A stretch of 39,184 nucleotides of DNA from Paludibacteraceae bacterium (GCA_024401555.1 JAKSKV010000030.1:1-39184); one strand, 5' to 3'; shown: positions 1 to 7,801, counted from the first letter of the stretch. Notes: a model not told the origin generated them from the letters alone. Numbers and translations are program-made.

Positions 1-335
1 ATTCGAATGATGTCGAGAACAAAATCAACGCCATCACTAATTCGGCAAGCGATGTGGCAACAAAGGTATTGGAGTTCCAAACTTTGAAAGCGAACACCGA
101 GGCGTCCATCCGCAACTATGAGTTGGCTATCAAGAATAGCAACAATCAGTTGGAAATCGCACAATGGCAATACCAAATTCAACAATTGCAATACCAACAA
201 TCAATCATAGACAACGAGGTTCGTGCGTTGCAAGTACAAGGTAATGTGTCTATGACAAAATGGATTGTTGGCGGTGTTGCGGTTGTTGCGGTTTTGGGCA
301 TCGTCATTTTCGCCACGAAGTACAACAAGAAATAA
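1..335 (+). CDS. Tail-anchored coiled-coil protein, 3' part of an origin-spanning gene
   Basis: The reading frame is open to base 1. It joins in frame to the ATG at 39166, giving 117 residues (354 nt) if the molecule is circular. The N-terminus is acidic and aromatic (MLGDYDYSNDVENK). A Gln/Asn-rich helical, coiled-coil-like body follows. One C-terminal membrane segment (GGVAVVAVLGIVIFATKY) ends in a short basic tail. This matches a tail-anchored membrane protein. The next gene has the same layout, so the two may be distant paralogues or partners in the particle membrane. I do not recognise the family. An internal GTG at 54 is not needed as a start. Confidence 0.8.
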   Translation, partial: SNDVENKINAITNSASDVATKVLEFQTLKANTEASIRNYELAIKNSNNQLEIAQWQYQIQQLQYQQSIIDNEVRALQVQGNVSMTKWIVGGVAVVAVLGIVIFATKYNKK

Positions 336-345
336 GTTTTCTGCT

Positions 346-711
346 ATGGAAGATTTCGATTTTTCAAGTTTCCAAAACGGAGGCGAGGCGGGAGGTTTCG
401 ATTACGCATCACAGGCGGTACAGGCTATGGATGCGGTAATGACCACCATTGCGGAGGTCAAGAGCGCAAAAGCCAATTACGAAGATTTGGTCCGTCAGCA
501 CAAAGCCTACCTGCAACAATGCAGGTCGCAAGAGGAAATTGCGAAAATGCAGTCTTGGATTGACTACTACCAAACGATAGTCGATTTGTTGGACGAGGTT
601 ATCGAAAAGAGAGAGAAGATTGACAAGAAAAACAACACGAAGAGAGTGCTGATATTCGGAGGTGCTATTTCGGTTGCGGTATTATTAACTTATCTAGCGG
701 TAAAGAGATGA
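346..711 (+). CDS. Tail-anchored helical membrane protein (virion candidate)
   Basis: 121 residues. The ATG at 346 follows the previous stop closely; an upstream in-frame start at 265 would overlap the membrane segment of that gene and is unlikely. The N-terminus is acidic and aromatic (MEDFDFSSF), the middle is a long amphipathic helix, and one C-terminal membrane segment (VLIFGGAISVAVLLTYL) ends in VKR. The layout copies the preceding protein. The stop overlaps the next ATG (ATGA), showing tight translational coupling. Function unknown; a minor membrane protein of the particle is inferred from context. Confidence 0.8.
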   Translation: MEDFDFSSFQNGGEAGGFDYASQAVQAMDAVMTTIAEVKSAKANYEDLVRQHKAYLQQCRSQEEIAKMQSWIDYYQTIVDLLDEVIEKREKIDKKNNTKRVLIFGGAISVAVLLTYLAVKR

Positions 712-1832
712 AAAGAGGAATGTTAGGTTCGGCAGAAGTCGATGTTTACAAATATTGGAGCGGTGGGAAAAACTCACACGAACTGAAATGCAACGAGACA
801 ATCCTGTATTCGGAGATTGACCTGTCGCAGTCTTACGCACAATTCTGCAAGACGCAGGAGGCTTTGCAGGTATATTACAACAAGATGGATGAATTGTACC
901 TCTGCTTGAAAGCGGTGGAGTTTTGCGGGGATAATGACGATTTGTTGCGGTGTGCGGGGGCGATCATCGGAAATTGGAAATCCGATGGCTCTTTGTCTAT
1001 GCGATTCGAATCAATCGAGGACGAAAACCGCTATTTGGACGGATTGGTAGCAGAGTTGAGAGATTTGCTTTCTCCCGAAAACGACACCGATGTCGAGGTT
1101 CTTAATGCAGAGTTCGACGATTGGTTCGAAGAGAATGTGGTGCAATACAATTATTACAACACACCGCTTGGCAAGTCAAGGACAATTCCTGTCGGAATGA
1201 ACGGATTGGGAGCGACAACAGGAAACGATTCGTATTCGGAGCAGATGAAAGGTTCTGCGATGTCGCTACTATACTATGTCGCTGACAAGGACAAACTTTA
1301 TGACGGATGCAGGGATGAGGATGAGATGCTTATGAAAACATACTCTTCCGTCAAATCGGTAAATTGGTTCGCTAACCAAGACACCAATATGACGCAGAAA
1401 TCAATCGAGAACTGCATCAAGAGCGGTATTGCGGAGCAGACCGAGGGCAAGTCTCCCGATGATGTTGTAGAAGGACTGAAACACGATGATGAAAACGGAG
1501 TGAACGGATTGGGATATGTTCCTGTCGAGTTGATTGTCACTTTGGTTGTCACGGCTATCGTAATCGCCTGTAAGTTGATCTCAAACCTTGTGAAATCGAA
1601 ATACGCGGCGAAAGCACAACAAGTTATGGCAGAGGAATACCAACCCGACCCATACGGATATGCACCCGAAGAGGATGATTTCATCCGCAACGCAAAGGCA
1701 CAAATCAACCAAATGTTGGAAGAAGGTTCGGAGATGTCCATCGGAGAGATTCTTGCGGTTGTCGCAATCGCAGGTGTTGGTATTTTCGGCTCTGCAATGA
1801 TTTTGAAGAAAAATGCGAAAAGCAGTAACTAA
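708..1832 (+). CDS. Large protein with two C-terminal membrane segments, virion candidate
   Basis: 374 residues. About 270 soluble residues are followed by hydrophobic segments near residues 273-294 and 346-365. Between them lies a Pro/Tyr- and acid-rich stretch. The motif GMNGLG occurs at 163-168 and GVNGLG at 264-269, the second just before the first membrane segment; related GLG motifs occur in three other proteins here. No enzyme motif is visible. It is coupled to both neighbours by overlaps (ATGA upstream, 20 nt downstream into lysozyme). A structural membrane protein is likely by context only. Confidence 0.8.
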   Translation: MKRGMLGSAEVDVYKYWSGGKNSHELKCNETILYSEIDLSQSYAQFCKTQEALQVYYNKMDELYLCLKAVEFCGDNDDLLRCAGAIIGNWKSDGSLSMRFESIEDENRYLDGLVAELRDLLSPENDTDVEVLNAEFDDWFEENVVQYNYYNTPLGKSRTIPVGMNGLGATTGNDSYSEQMKGSAMSLLYYVADKDKLYDGCRDEDEMLMKTYSSVKSVNWFANQDTNMTQKSIENCIKSGIAEQTEGKSPDDVVEGLKHDDENGVNGLGYVPVELIVTLVVTAIVIACKLISNLVKSKYAAKAQQVMAEEYQPDPYGYAPEEDDFIRNAKAQINQMLEEGSEMSIGEILAVVAIAGVGIFGSAMILKKNAKSSN

Positions 1833-2367
1833 TTACATACCGCTATTGACCGCACTTTCACTATCCTTGATTGGTTTAGGGGGTGCGGTTTTGGCGGTTG
1901 CAAACAAAAGGAGAAACGATATGACGATAGGAATTGACGGAATTAACCTCATCAAGCACTTTGAGGGTTGCCGATTGGAATCTTACCAAGATTCGGTAGG
2001 CGTGTGGACAATCGGTTACGGACACACACAGGGAGTGTTCGCAGGTCAAAGGATCACACAGGCTGATGCGGAGGCATTGTTGCGACAGGATTTGGCGAAT
2101 TTCTCAAAGAGTGTTTCAAACATCGTCCCATCGAATGTTTCGCAAAACCAATTTGACGCATTGGTTTCGTTCGCCTACAACCTAGGTGTAAAGAACCTCA
2201 AAACCTCTACCCTGCTGAAAAAGGTAAAGGACAATCCGAATGACCCGACAATAGCGGACGAGTTCGGAAGATGGGTGTACGCAGGTGGAAAAAAATTGAC
2301 AGGTCTCGTCCGCAGAAGAGAGAGCGAGGCTAAACTTTATTCGACAGGAGAGTTGATTTATGGATAA
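1813..2367 (+). CDS. Membrane-anchored GH24 (T4-type) lysozyme
   Basis: 184 residues, predicted to cleave the glycan strands of peptidoglycan. The triad is E51 (HFEG), D60 (YQDSVG) and T66 (WTIGYGHT), with the same 9 and 6 residue spacing as T4 lysozyme E11/D20/T26. A hydrophobic N-terminal segment (residues 8-31) precedes the enzyme domain, so the full-length form is anchored or is released slowly like a SAR endolysin. An internal ATG at 1921 sits 7 nt after GGAG, so a second soluble form of 148 residues is possible. It overlaps the gene before it and the spanin-like gene after it, forming a lysis cassette. It could act in lysis, in entry as a virion enzyme, or both. Confidence 0.93.
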   Translation: MRKAVTNYIPLLTALSLSLIGLGGAVLAVANKRRNDMTIGIDGINLIKHFEGCRLESYQDSVGVWTIGYGHTQGVFAGQRITQADAEALLRQDLANFSKSVSNIVPSNVSQNQFDALVSFAYNLGVKNLKTSTLLKKVKDNPNDPTIADEFGRWVYAGGKKLTGLVRRRESEAKLYSTGELIYG

Positions 2368-2932
2368 AATCAAAGGCATACTGATAACAATCCTGTTGTT
2401 CGTTTCGGTGGTTGCGATGTTTGTAATGACATACCACCTTTACAGGCAACAAAAGGTCGAGTGCGACAGGCTACAAAGCAATATCGAGGCTTTGAGAGGT
2501 GATATTGAGAGGGGGTTCAGCAAGGACAACCACGCAACCGCAACCATCAAGCAACAAACACTCACAAAGTCGGAGTTGAAAGAGATCATCCACGATGAGT
2601 TGAAGAGTTTGGACATTAAGGAGAGAGATGTCAAGCAGGTTATCATCACAGGCGAGGAGACAAAGGCTGATGTGGCGATAGACACGATTGTGGAGAACGA
2701 TTCCTGCCCAACCCTACCCGAATACCGATACGCAGACAAATGGGTCGATCTTCGTGTGGACGGAGATTCGGCTCACATAAAGGTTCGCGATTCGCTTTTG
2801 ATAGCCAACCACGCAAAGACAAGGAGATTCCTGTGGTGGACTTGGAAGAGATATTCGGGCAAGACAACCATAAAAAACTACTCTCCGTATTCGGAGATAA
2901 CAAGTGTTACAAGCATAGATGTAGAACAATAA
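2360..2932 (+). CDS. Spanin-like inner membrane protein (DUF6549-like)
   Basis: 190 residues. There is an N-terminal membrane segment (about 7-24), a coiled-coil stretch (about 28-95) and a compact C-terminal domain with the block RRFLWWTWKRYSGKTTIKNY and a Ser/Thr/Glu-rich end. I recognise this layout from Rz-like proteins that follow lysozyme genes in Bacteroides phages (DUF6549-like, from memory). The gene overlaps the lysozyme stop by 8 nt. The expected role is disruption of the outer membrane after the wall is cut, acting from the inner membrane across the periplasm. No separate outer-membrane lipoprotein partner is seen. Confidence 0.72.
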   Translation: MDKIKGILITILLFVSVVAMFVMTYHLYRQQKVECDRLQSNIEALRGDIERGFSKDNHATATIKQQTLTKSELKEIIHDELKSLDIKERDVKQVIITGEETKADVAIDTIVENDSCPTLPEYRYADKWVDLRVDGDSAHIKVRDSLLIANHAKTRRFLWWTWKRYSGKTTIKNYSPYSEITSVTSIDVEQ

Positions 2933-2944
2933 AAAAAAAGAGAT

Positions 2945-3307
2945 ATGAGCGGACATTTTATCAAGGAACTTGCGGAGTACGAATTGAGACCAACCGCAAT
3001 CGAGAGAACGAAAATTAACGGAAACGATGTGGTATTCTACGGATTTCCGTTGCCATCGTGCAAAGGAGAGGATGATGATAAGTGGCTCATCCAAATCTAT
3101 GTATGCACAACTACTTGGGATGGTGGAACATTGGAACGCACAGGATTCGTGAACGGAGTTCGTGATTTTACCTCTCGATGGTCGGAAAGGAGATGGTATA
3201 GTTACTATCAGTCAAAGGATTTCCCATATCCGATTTTCGAATACGGAAACATCAACACCAACGAGGGTTACAATAGCGGAGACAACTATTACGGACAACC
3301 TACATAA
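2945..3307 (+). CDS. Hypothetical Tyr/Asn-rich protein with GYN-YYGQ tail
   Basis: 120 residues, soluble, aromatic-rich and probably beta-rich. The C-terminus carries GYNSGDNYYGQPT. A similar segment (QYNHGENAYYGQTQ) occurs in the protein at 30965-31246 in the capsid region. The start lies 12 nt after the spanin-like stop, in the A-rich context typical of this genome. I do not recognise it. A particle or lysis accessory role is inferred from position only. Confidence 0.72.
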   Translation: MSGHFIKELAEYELRPTAIERTKINGNDVVFYGFPLPSCKGEDDDKWLIQIYVCTTTWDGGTLERTGFVNGVRDFTSRWSERRWYSYYQSKDFPYPIFEYGNINTNEGYNSGDNYYGQPT

Positions 3308-3319
3308 ACGGATTGACCT

Positions 3320-3634
3320 ATGGACGCAGGATTGACAAGAGACATACTCACACTCATCATCGCTCCGATTGTGACCGCACTGATAGCGGGTGTCGGATTC
3401 TTGGTAAAGCATTGGCTCAACCAAGCGGAAAAAAAAAGACAGGCTGAAATTGCGGAAAGAAACGAACGCAGGGACAAGATTGAGCAGAAACAGGATGAGA
3501 TGGAACAAGACCTCAATACCCTACTCGCTATGTTGTCTAGTTGCGACAAGCAAGACTGCAAGGTTCGTCCGCTTGTTGTCAATTACCTGTTAGAGAGGGC
3601 GAAGAAGAAAAATGTTACTAACAACTTAAACTGA
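3320..3634 (+). CDS. Small membrane protein with charged coiled coil, holin candidate
   Basis: 104 residues. One N-terminal membrane segment (about 8-28) is followed by a highly charged coiled coil (QAEKKRQAEIAERNERRDKI) and a Cys-containing tail. Single-segment proteins with a charged cytoplasmic tail are used as holins by some phages. Its place beside lysozyme and the spanin-like protein supports that, but many virion-like proteins here share the shape. Holin function is a guess. Confidence 0.72.
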   Translation: MDAGLTRDILTLIIAPIVTALIAGVGFLVKHWLNQAEKKRQAEIAERNERRDKIEQKQDEMEQDLNTLLAMLSSCDKQDCKVRPLVVNYLLERAKKKNVTNNLN

Positions 3635-3642
3635 TAAAAAAA

Positions 3643-4140
3643 ATGGAAGAAAAGAGAGGATTCTATTATGTGGTTGGAAAAATCACTTCGTTGGTAGGAG
3701 CAGGAATGTTGCTCTATTTGTGGTTGGACAAGACTTTTATGCGTAAGGGCGATATGGTTCAAACGCAGGACGGAAAGAACGCACTCATCATCACTGACGA
3801 GAACAAGGCAACCTACCTCAAACAACACCCGAATTACAAGGATTCCAATGTGCTTGAAATCCCTAATGAGACGGACATCGTTTTGTTCGACACGAAGGCA
3901 CTCGTTTCGGTTCATAACATTATGCCACGCACAGGAGAGTTCGCGAACGGAAAGGACATCAAAATCGGTGGAAACTTCGCTCCTTACCTTCCATCTTCAA
4001 GCGACACGGAAGAGTACCAATTCTCCGATCATATCTACAACGATATGACACGCAACGATGGTAGCACGGCAATGTATATGAAAGACCAAAACTTCATCGA
4101 ACTTACCTGTTGGAGAAAGATTTGGTGGTTCTCCGTGTAA
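3643..4140 (+). CDS. Membrane-anchored hypothetical protein
   Basis: 165 residues. An N-terminal membrane segment (about 12-28) precedes a mainly beta, acidic domain containing MVQTQDGKNALIITDENKAT and a Trp-rich end (CWRKIWWFSV). The start is 9 nt after the previous stop. It is the last gene before a strong terminator (4158-4196), so it closes the late operon that crosses base 1. Not recognised. Confidence 0.75.
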   Translation: MEEKRGFYYVVGKITSLVGAGMLLYLWLDKTFMRKGDMVQTQDGKNALIITDENKATYLKQHPNYKDSNVLEIPNETDIVLFDTKALVSVHNIMPRTGEFANGKDIKIGGNFAPYLPSSSDTEEYQFSDHIYNDMTRNDGSTAMYMKDQNFIELTCWRKIWWFSV

Positions 4141-4157
4141 TCGGGCGAAATCATTAA

Positions 4158-4196
4158 GCCGTAGGCTCGTTTTTAGACCGCCTACGGCATTTTTTA
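4158..4196 (+). terminator. Intrinsic terminator of the late operon
   Basis: Perfect 9-bp inverted repeat GCCGTAGGC (4158-4166) and GCCTACGGC (4180-4188), followed by ATTTTTT. It lies 17 nt after the last late-operon gene. Confidence 0.85.
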
Positions 4197-4208
4197 ATTC
4201 AAAAACGA

Positions 4209-4254
4209 TAAAGAGTATGGTTGATGTGGTAATAATCGCTAAAAACGAAGGAAT
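4209..4254 (+). repeat. Direct repeat, upstream copy of the glycosyltransferase start region
   Basis: 46 bp matching 4428-4473 with two mismatches. Both copies contain a start codon and the first codons of the same reading frame (DVVIIAKNEGI). The copies are 219 bp apart. This one leads into a truncated frame. Confidence 0.85.
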
Positions 4255-4285
4255 ACCATATTTGCCAAAAGAGCAAAAAAAATAA
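4217..4285 (+). pseudogene. Truncated glycosyltransferase 5' remnant (22 codons)
   Basis: ATG at 4217 encodes MVDVVIIAKNEGIPYLPKEQ and then KK before a stop. The first eleven residues match the start of the intact glycosyltransferase at 4436. The following IPYLPK resembles the normal continuation of this fold better than noise would. It looks like the stump of an older paralogue left when a new glycosyltransferase body was acquired downstream. A very short expressed leader peptide is the alternative. Confidence 0.6.
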
Positions 4286-4316
4286 AAAGGAACGCGAAAT
4301 AATCACATTCCTTTTT
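4284..4316. terminator. AT-rich bidirectional terminator-like hairpin
   Basis: Inverted repeat AAAAAGGAA (4284-4292) and TTCCTTTTT (4308-4316). Runs of A before and T after could serve either strand. It lies between the remnant and the intact glycosyltransferase. Confidence 0.5.
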
Positions 4317-4427
4317 AATTCGTTATCGCCCTAAGGATAGACGCGGGTTCGATTTTACAGGCGAGGCTGTTACTCGCAAAACGATATGCAAATATATGTA
4401 GATATTATTTCATAACAAAATGTTTTT
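4317..4427 (+). other. Non-coding interval with small hairpin and T-loop-like word
   Basis: No gene is seen. It contains GCGGGTTCGA (4344-4353), a ten-base word also found in the T arm of the tRNA-like element at 21410-21419. Here the 3' strand needed to close a T stem is absent. A small hairpin GCGAG/CTCGC follows. The last 50 bases are AT-rich and may hold the promoter of the glycosyltransferase, but I cannot place boxes with confidence. Confidence 0.4.
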
Positions 4428-4473
4428 TAAAGAGTATGATGGATGTGGTAATAATCGCTAAAAACGAAGGAAT
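4428..4473 (+). repeat. Direct repeat, start of the intact glycosyltransferase
   Basis: Downstream copy of the 46-bp repeat at 4209-4254 (two mismatches). It covers seven or eight untranslated bases and the first codons of the intact gene. Confidence 0.85.
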
Positions 4474-5110
4474 TTATGTCGAGAAGATAATCAACTCGAT
4501 AGACAAGGATTGGCACATCGTCTATGTAGCCGACCGATGCACCGACAACACAATCGAGCAACTCGATGCGTTGCGTGAAACTAGGGAAAATCTAACAATC
4601 ATAGACACAACAAAGATGGATTTGACAGGTAGGCAAACATCTACCTGCCGTAACCTCGGACTGAAATACACCAATGCGGGTAGCGATGTCCTATTCTTGG
4701 ACGGAGACCGATATGCCGTTGGCGGGTCTTACAAGGATGCGGTGGACGGAGCGAAAGCGGAAATCGTTTGTTTTCCTTTGCAGGTGGATTCCCGCACACC
4801 GCAGTCATTCTCCGACACATACGGATGCGTGAATAGCGGATTCTTCTCCTGTGGAATCTTTTTCCGCAGGTTTGCGATCGAAAAGGTAATCAAGTGGCAA
4901 GGCTCTCTATTCAATAACGAACTGCAATACGAATGGGGAATCGAGGACACCTCATTGGGGGATTTGTGCTACCACCTTGGCTTAAATGCGGAACTGACCG
5001 ACAAATGCGTGTTGCAGGGAGAATTTACCTATGCGACAATATCAAAGACCGCAAGGCTGAAAAGGTTTATTTTCCGTGAACCGCTAAATGTAAAATGGCT
5101 AAACAACTAA
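4436..5110 (+). CDS. GT-A fold glycosyltransferase (family 2-like)
   Basis: 224 residues. The N-terminal strand VVIIAKNEG and VADRCTDNT form the nucleotide-sugar binding part. DGDR at 89-92 is the DxD-type metal site, and the ED pair at 170-171 (WGIEDTSLGD) is the usual catalytic acid region of GT2 enzymes. No membrane segment is present. The likely role is transfer of a sugar to a host surface glycan (superinfection exclusion or seroconversion) or to a virion protein; the substrate cannot be read. Two adjacent ATG codons begin the gene. Its 5' end is duplicated 219 bp upstream, suggesting cassette replacement. Confidence 0.85.
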   Translation: MMDVVIIAKNEGIYVEKIINSIDKDWHIVYVADRCTDNTIEQLDALRETRENLTIIDTTKMDLTGRQTSTCRNLGLKYTNAGSDVLFLDGDRYAVGGSYKDAVDGAKAEIVCFPLQVDSRTPQSFSDTYGCVNSGFFSCGIFFRRFAIEKVIKWQGSLFNNELQYEWGIEDTSLGDLCYHLGLNAELTDKCVLQGEFTYATISKTARLKRFIFREPLNVKWLNN

Positions 5111-5125
5111 AACGAAAAAAAAGAT

Positions 5126-5467
5126 ATGTACTTCGACAACTGCAAAACAATAGAAGAGTGCAAGGAACTTTACAAGCGACTTGCCAAGACGATGCACCCC
5201 GATATGGGAGGTAGCACCGATGATTTCCAAGCGATGTTCGATGAATACACGGAGGTGGTTGCGGATATGACCGCAGAGCCATCGTTCCTGTCGGACGAGT
5301 ATGTGACACTAGCGAAAGCGGTGGCGGGTGTGGTAAAGGCACAAAAACCCGAAATCTACAAAACTCTTGAAGGAGTTGCGAGATTCGCTCCTGCCGTTTT
5401 GTCTCTATTCGAGGACAACAAGACCGCAAAGAATGTAAATAAATTTTTAGGTAAATTGGACTTATGA
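5126..5467 (+). CDS. Small J-domain (DnaJ-like) protein
   Basis: 113 residues. Residues 1-45 form a J domain with the HPD motif at 24-26 (LAKTMHPDMGG), the site that stimulates DnaK ATPase. No Gly/Phe or zinc region follows; the rest is a short helical, partly hydrophobic tail. Similar short J-domain proteins occur in Bacteroides phages (from memory). A likely role is recruiting host DnaK to particle assembly or replication complexes. The stop overlaps the next start by 4 nt. Confidence 0.85.
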   Translation: MYFDNCKTIEECKELYKRLAKTMHPDMGGSTDDFQAMFDEYTEVVADMTAEPSFLSDEYVTLAKAVAGVVKAQKPEIYKTLEGVARFAPAVLSLFEDNKTAKNVNKFLGKLDL

Positions 5468-6009
5468 AAACAAAGACAAAGAAAATACTGAAATACACCA
5501 TCTTCGGTGGAATTGCGACAGGTGCGGGTGTTATCCTGTACCTCACTTTCAAGACCAATGTGAAAAGCGAGGACGCAAGGAGATACACACCCAAATATTT
5601 TCCATTCTCCGACCTGTTCAAATCGGAAAAGGCTGACGCATACGGAATCGACAACACAACGGACGATCCGACAATCAACGATAACTTAAAGGCACTCTGC
5701 AAGGCGGTAGTCGATCCCGCTTTGGATGAGTACGAAAGACTATACGGAAAGCCTAACGCAAAGGTCAATAGCGGTTATCGCAATGCGGAGGTCAATGTGT
5801 TAGCCAACGGAAAGCCGACAAGCCAACACACGAAAGGAGAGGCGGTGGATATTACATTGGGTAGCAAGGAGAACAACAGGCGGTTGTTCGACATCGTGAA
5901 GAGACAGGCGAAATTCGACCAACTCATCAACGAGTACGATTTCAGTTGGTGTCATATATCCTTCAAGCGGACAGGATATAACCGACAGGACGCAAGAGAA
6001 GAGAAATAA
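5464..6009 (+). CDS. Membrane-anchored M15-family peptidase (DD-peptidase-like)
   Basis: 181 residues. A membrane segment (about 10-28) precedes a peptidase M15A/M15_3 domain. Zinc ligands are visible as H122 and D129 (SQHTKGEAVD) and H164 (WCHISF); SGYR at 103-106 is also typical. The enzyme should cut peptide stems or cross-links of peptidoglycan on the periplasmic side. With the anchored lysozyme it makes a second wall-cutting enzyme tied to a membrane. This suits a virion membrane used in entry, or lysis. It ends a co-directional run and is followed by back-to-back terminators. Confidence 0.88.
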   Translation: MKTKTKKILKYTIFGGIATGAGVILYLTFKTNVKSEDARRYTPKYFPFSDLFKSEKADAYGIDNTTDDPTINDNLKALCKAVVDPALDEYERLYGKPNAKVNSGYRNAEVNVLANGKPTSQHTKGEAVDITLGSKENNRRLFDIVKRQAKFDQLINEYDFSWCHISFKRTGYNRQDAREEK

Positions 6010-6040
6010 CCACACAATATTCATACTATTTATTTCATCG

Positions 6041-6075
6041 AGCCTACTAGTCTGCGAAGATTGGTAGGCTTTTTT
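6041..6075 (+). terminator. Terminator of the rightward genes
   Basis: AGCCTAC (6041-6047) pairs with GTAGGCT (6064-6070), followed by a T run. It ends transcription from the glycosyltransferase/M15 side. Confidence 0.8.
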
Positions 6076-6081
6076 ACGCAC

Positions 6082-6117
6082 AAAAAAACTAGCACTATCC
6101 TCACGGACAATGCTAGT
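6082..6117 (-). terminator. Terminator of the leftward operon
   Basis: On the minus strand ACTAGCA (6117-6111) pairs with TGCTAGT (6094-6088) and is followed by a run of seven T. It lies just beyond the end of the RadA-like gene and faces the rightward terminator. Confidence 0.8.
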
Positions 6118-6145
6118 CAAATGGTATGTCAAATCCTTTTTAGGT

Positions 6146-7783
6146 CTATCTAACTGCGAATTGCAGGTTTCCCGCTTTAAAGCGGTTCTTCTCGGTGGTT
6201 GCCACCATATCCTCAACATTTACAACGATGTCCACATCGTGACCGAAATCAGCACCGCCACGGAACGCACCATCTTTGGTGCATTGGAAGATTCCCACCG
6301 ATGCAACATTGCCTGTCATTGATGCCCACTCTTCGGGAGAGATACGCATATTAGTCACGGAATCGAAGAACACAACATCGTATTTTGTGATGTCGAGAGG
6401 CAATTTTTCAGCAAACGAAATGTTATCGTTAGCCACATTGAACCTGCGGATCTTCTCTTGCAAAGTATAGCCGAACTTTTCCTCGCTTGCGATATACAAC
6501 ACCTTCAATCCCAAATCCTTTGACAGGTACTTTGCGAATTGGATGGCGAATGTACTCTTTCCGCTACCCGCCTTTCCGTAAATCATACACTTGAAATTGC
6601 GTGACGGATTGCCGAAGAACGATTCCCATCTGCCATCGAAATCAATCGTGTCGAAATCGGCACGGAGCAAATCCTGTGACGAAATAGTGGAATCCTTCTC
6701 CTTGTTCTCAAACGGATTCTCCACACTACCTAGACCACGGCAACCTTTCTTTGCGATTGATCCAAGCACACCACGGAGTTGTCTCTCTACCGCCTCCACC
6801 TTTTCGGTCTTGCCGTTGATGTAATCCTCGATCGCCTTCTCCATAGCGGAAACGATTTCCTTGTTGTCCGCATCGGTAGCCAACTCCTTCAATTTCGCCA
6901 AGATGTTCTCCGCATCCTTCTTTCTGCCCTCTCTCTCCTGTACCTTTGAGATGAAGTTCTTTGAAATCTTCGTTGTATCGTCAATACGCATACTATTGAC
7001 GATAGCCTTGCACTTTTCGTAACCCGAAATCTCGATCGTGTCGCTACCCTTTACCTTCTTCGCATCAATGTCTCGCAACAGGCGGATAAGTTCCTTTTGC
7101 ACTGACATAATCTCGTCAGCATATTTGCTATCCTTGCGGATTTTCTTCTCTTCGATGGCTCGTTGGATAGAACGGAGGATTCCTTCGGGATTGTAGTCTC
7201 TGCTCGCTCTAATCTCCGAAAGTTTCTTGCCGTGCATACCGATGTATTTTTTAAGCAACGATACCTCGACAGGGAATGATGCGACAGGTGTCTTTTGGCT
7301 CTCGATGTAGGCTTTTTGTGCCTTGTCGAAATCCTTTTTGCTAGATTTTGTCAAAAGATTCTCATTGGCGGAATTGTTTGTTCCGTCATAACATTGCAAT
7401 CCGTATGTATAAGATTGTTCATTGGCAACAACATCAGTGATGCGGTATTCGGTTTGACCAATCTTAACATACTGACCCACCTTGAATTTAGCCTTTTGTT
7501 GCTTTGACTTCTTCGCTTTTGGCTCTTTCTTTGGTTTTGGTTGCTTTGCGGGTTTCTCCTTTGGCTTTTCCGTTTTCTTGACAGGTTTCTCACCCTCTTC
7601 CTTGATGTTGGCAATCTCTCCGTTTACCAACTCGATAACATCGTCAATAGATTGACGAAACTCCGCATCATCGTACATATCCCAAATAGGCAATGTCGAT
7701 TCTACTGCGTCAATTACCTCTTTGGAGAGGTGCTTTTTGACCTCTCCATACTTGCTTTGAAATGATTTGTAATCTACTTTCAT
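6146..7783 (-). CDS. RadA/RecA-like ATPase with polyvalent N-terminal region
   Basis: 545 residues. Residues 1-60 are a helical domain, 62-100 a Lys/Pro-rich linker, and 100-340 carry small domains including a beta segment (FKVGQYVKIGQTEYRI) and helical stretches. A RecA-fold ATPase follows: Walker A GKAGSGKS at 403-410, Walker B VVFFDS at 470-475, and TKDG...KNRF at 502-535 as in RadA-type proteins. GCRGLG at 347-352 marks the border before the ATPase. The fusion of several small domains to an ATPase fits the polyvalent proteins of phages and conjugative elements. A role in recombination or processing of element DNA is inferred. It is the last gene of the leftward operon. It is not an obvious packaging ATPase. 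Confidence 0.85.
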   Translation of the reverse strand: MKVDYKSFQSKYGEVKKHLSKEVIDAVESTLPIWDMYDDAEFRQSIDDVIELVNGEIANIKEEGEKPVKKTEKPKEKPAKQPKPKKEPKAKKSKQQKAKFKVGQYVKIGQTEYRITDVVANEQSYTYGLQCYDGTNNSANENLLTKSSKKDFDKAQKAYIESQKTPVASFPVEVSLLKKYIGMHGKKLSEIRASRDYNPEGILRSIQRAIEEKKIRKDSKYADEIMSVQKELIRLLRDIDAKKVKGSDTIEISGYEKCKAIVNSMRIDDTTKISKNFISKVQEREGRKKDAENILAKLKELATDADNKEIVSAMEKAIEDYINGKTEKVEAVERQLRGVLGSIAKKGCRGLGSVENPFENKEKDSTISSQDLLRADFDTIDFDGRWESFFGNPSRNFKCMIYGKAGSGKSTFAIQFAKYLSKDLGLKVLYIASEEKFGYTLQEKIRRFNVANDNISFAEKLPLDITKYDVVFFDSVTNMRISPEEWASMTGNVASVGIFQCTKDGAFRGGADFGHDVDIVVNVEDMVATTEKNRFKAGNLQFAVR

Positions 7784-7801
7784 ATCGTTGTTTTTAATTT
7801 G

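Noticed and set aside
4340-4360. Second tRNA gene at GCGGGTTCGATTTTAC
   Set aside because: Only half of a T arm is present; the 3' stem strand and acceptor are missing.
5067-5768. 233-codon open frame on the minus strand
   Set aside because: It overlaps the J-domain and M15 peptidase genes, whose motifs establish the plus strand as coding.
6146-7783. RadA-like protein as terminase or packaging motor
   Set aside because: Its ATPase domain has RadA/RecA-type order (Walker A, Walker B, TKDG, KNRF) and no nuclease domain; kept only as an unlikely fallback.
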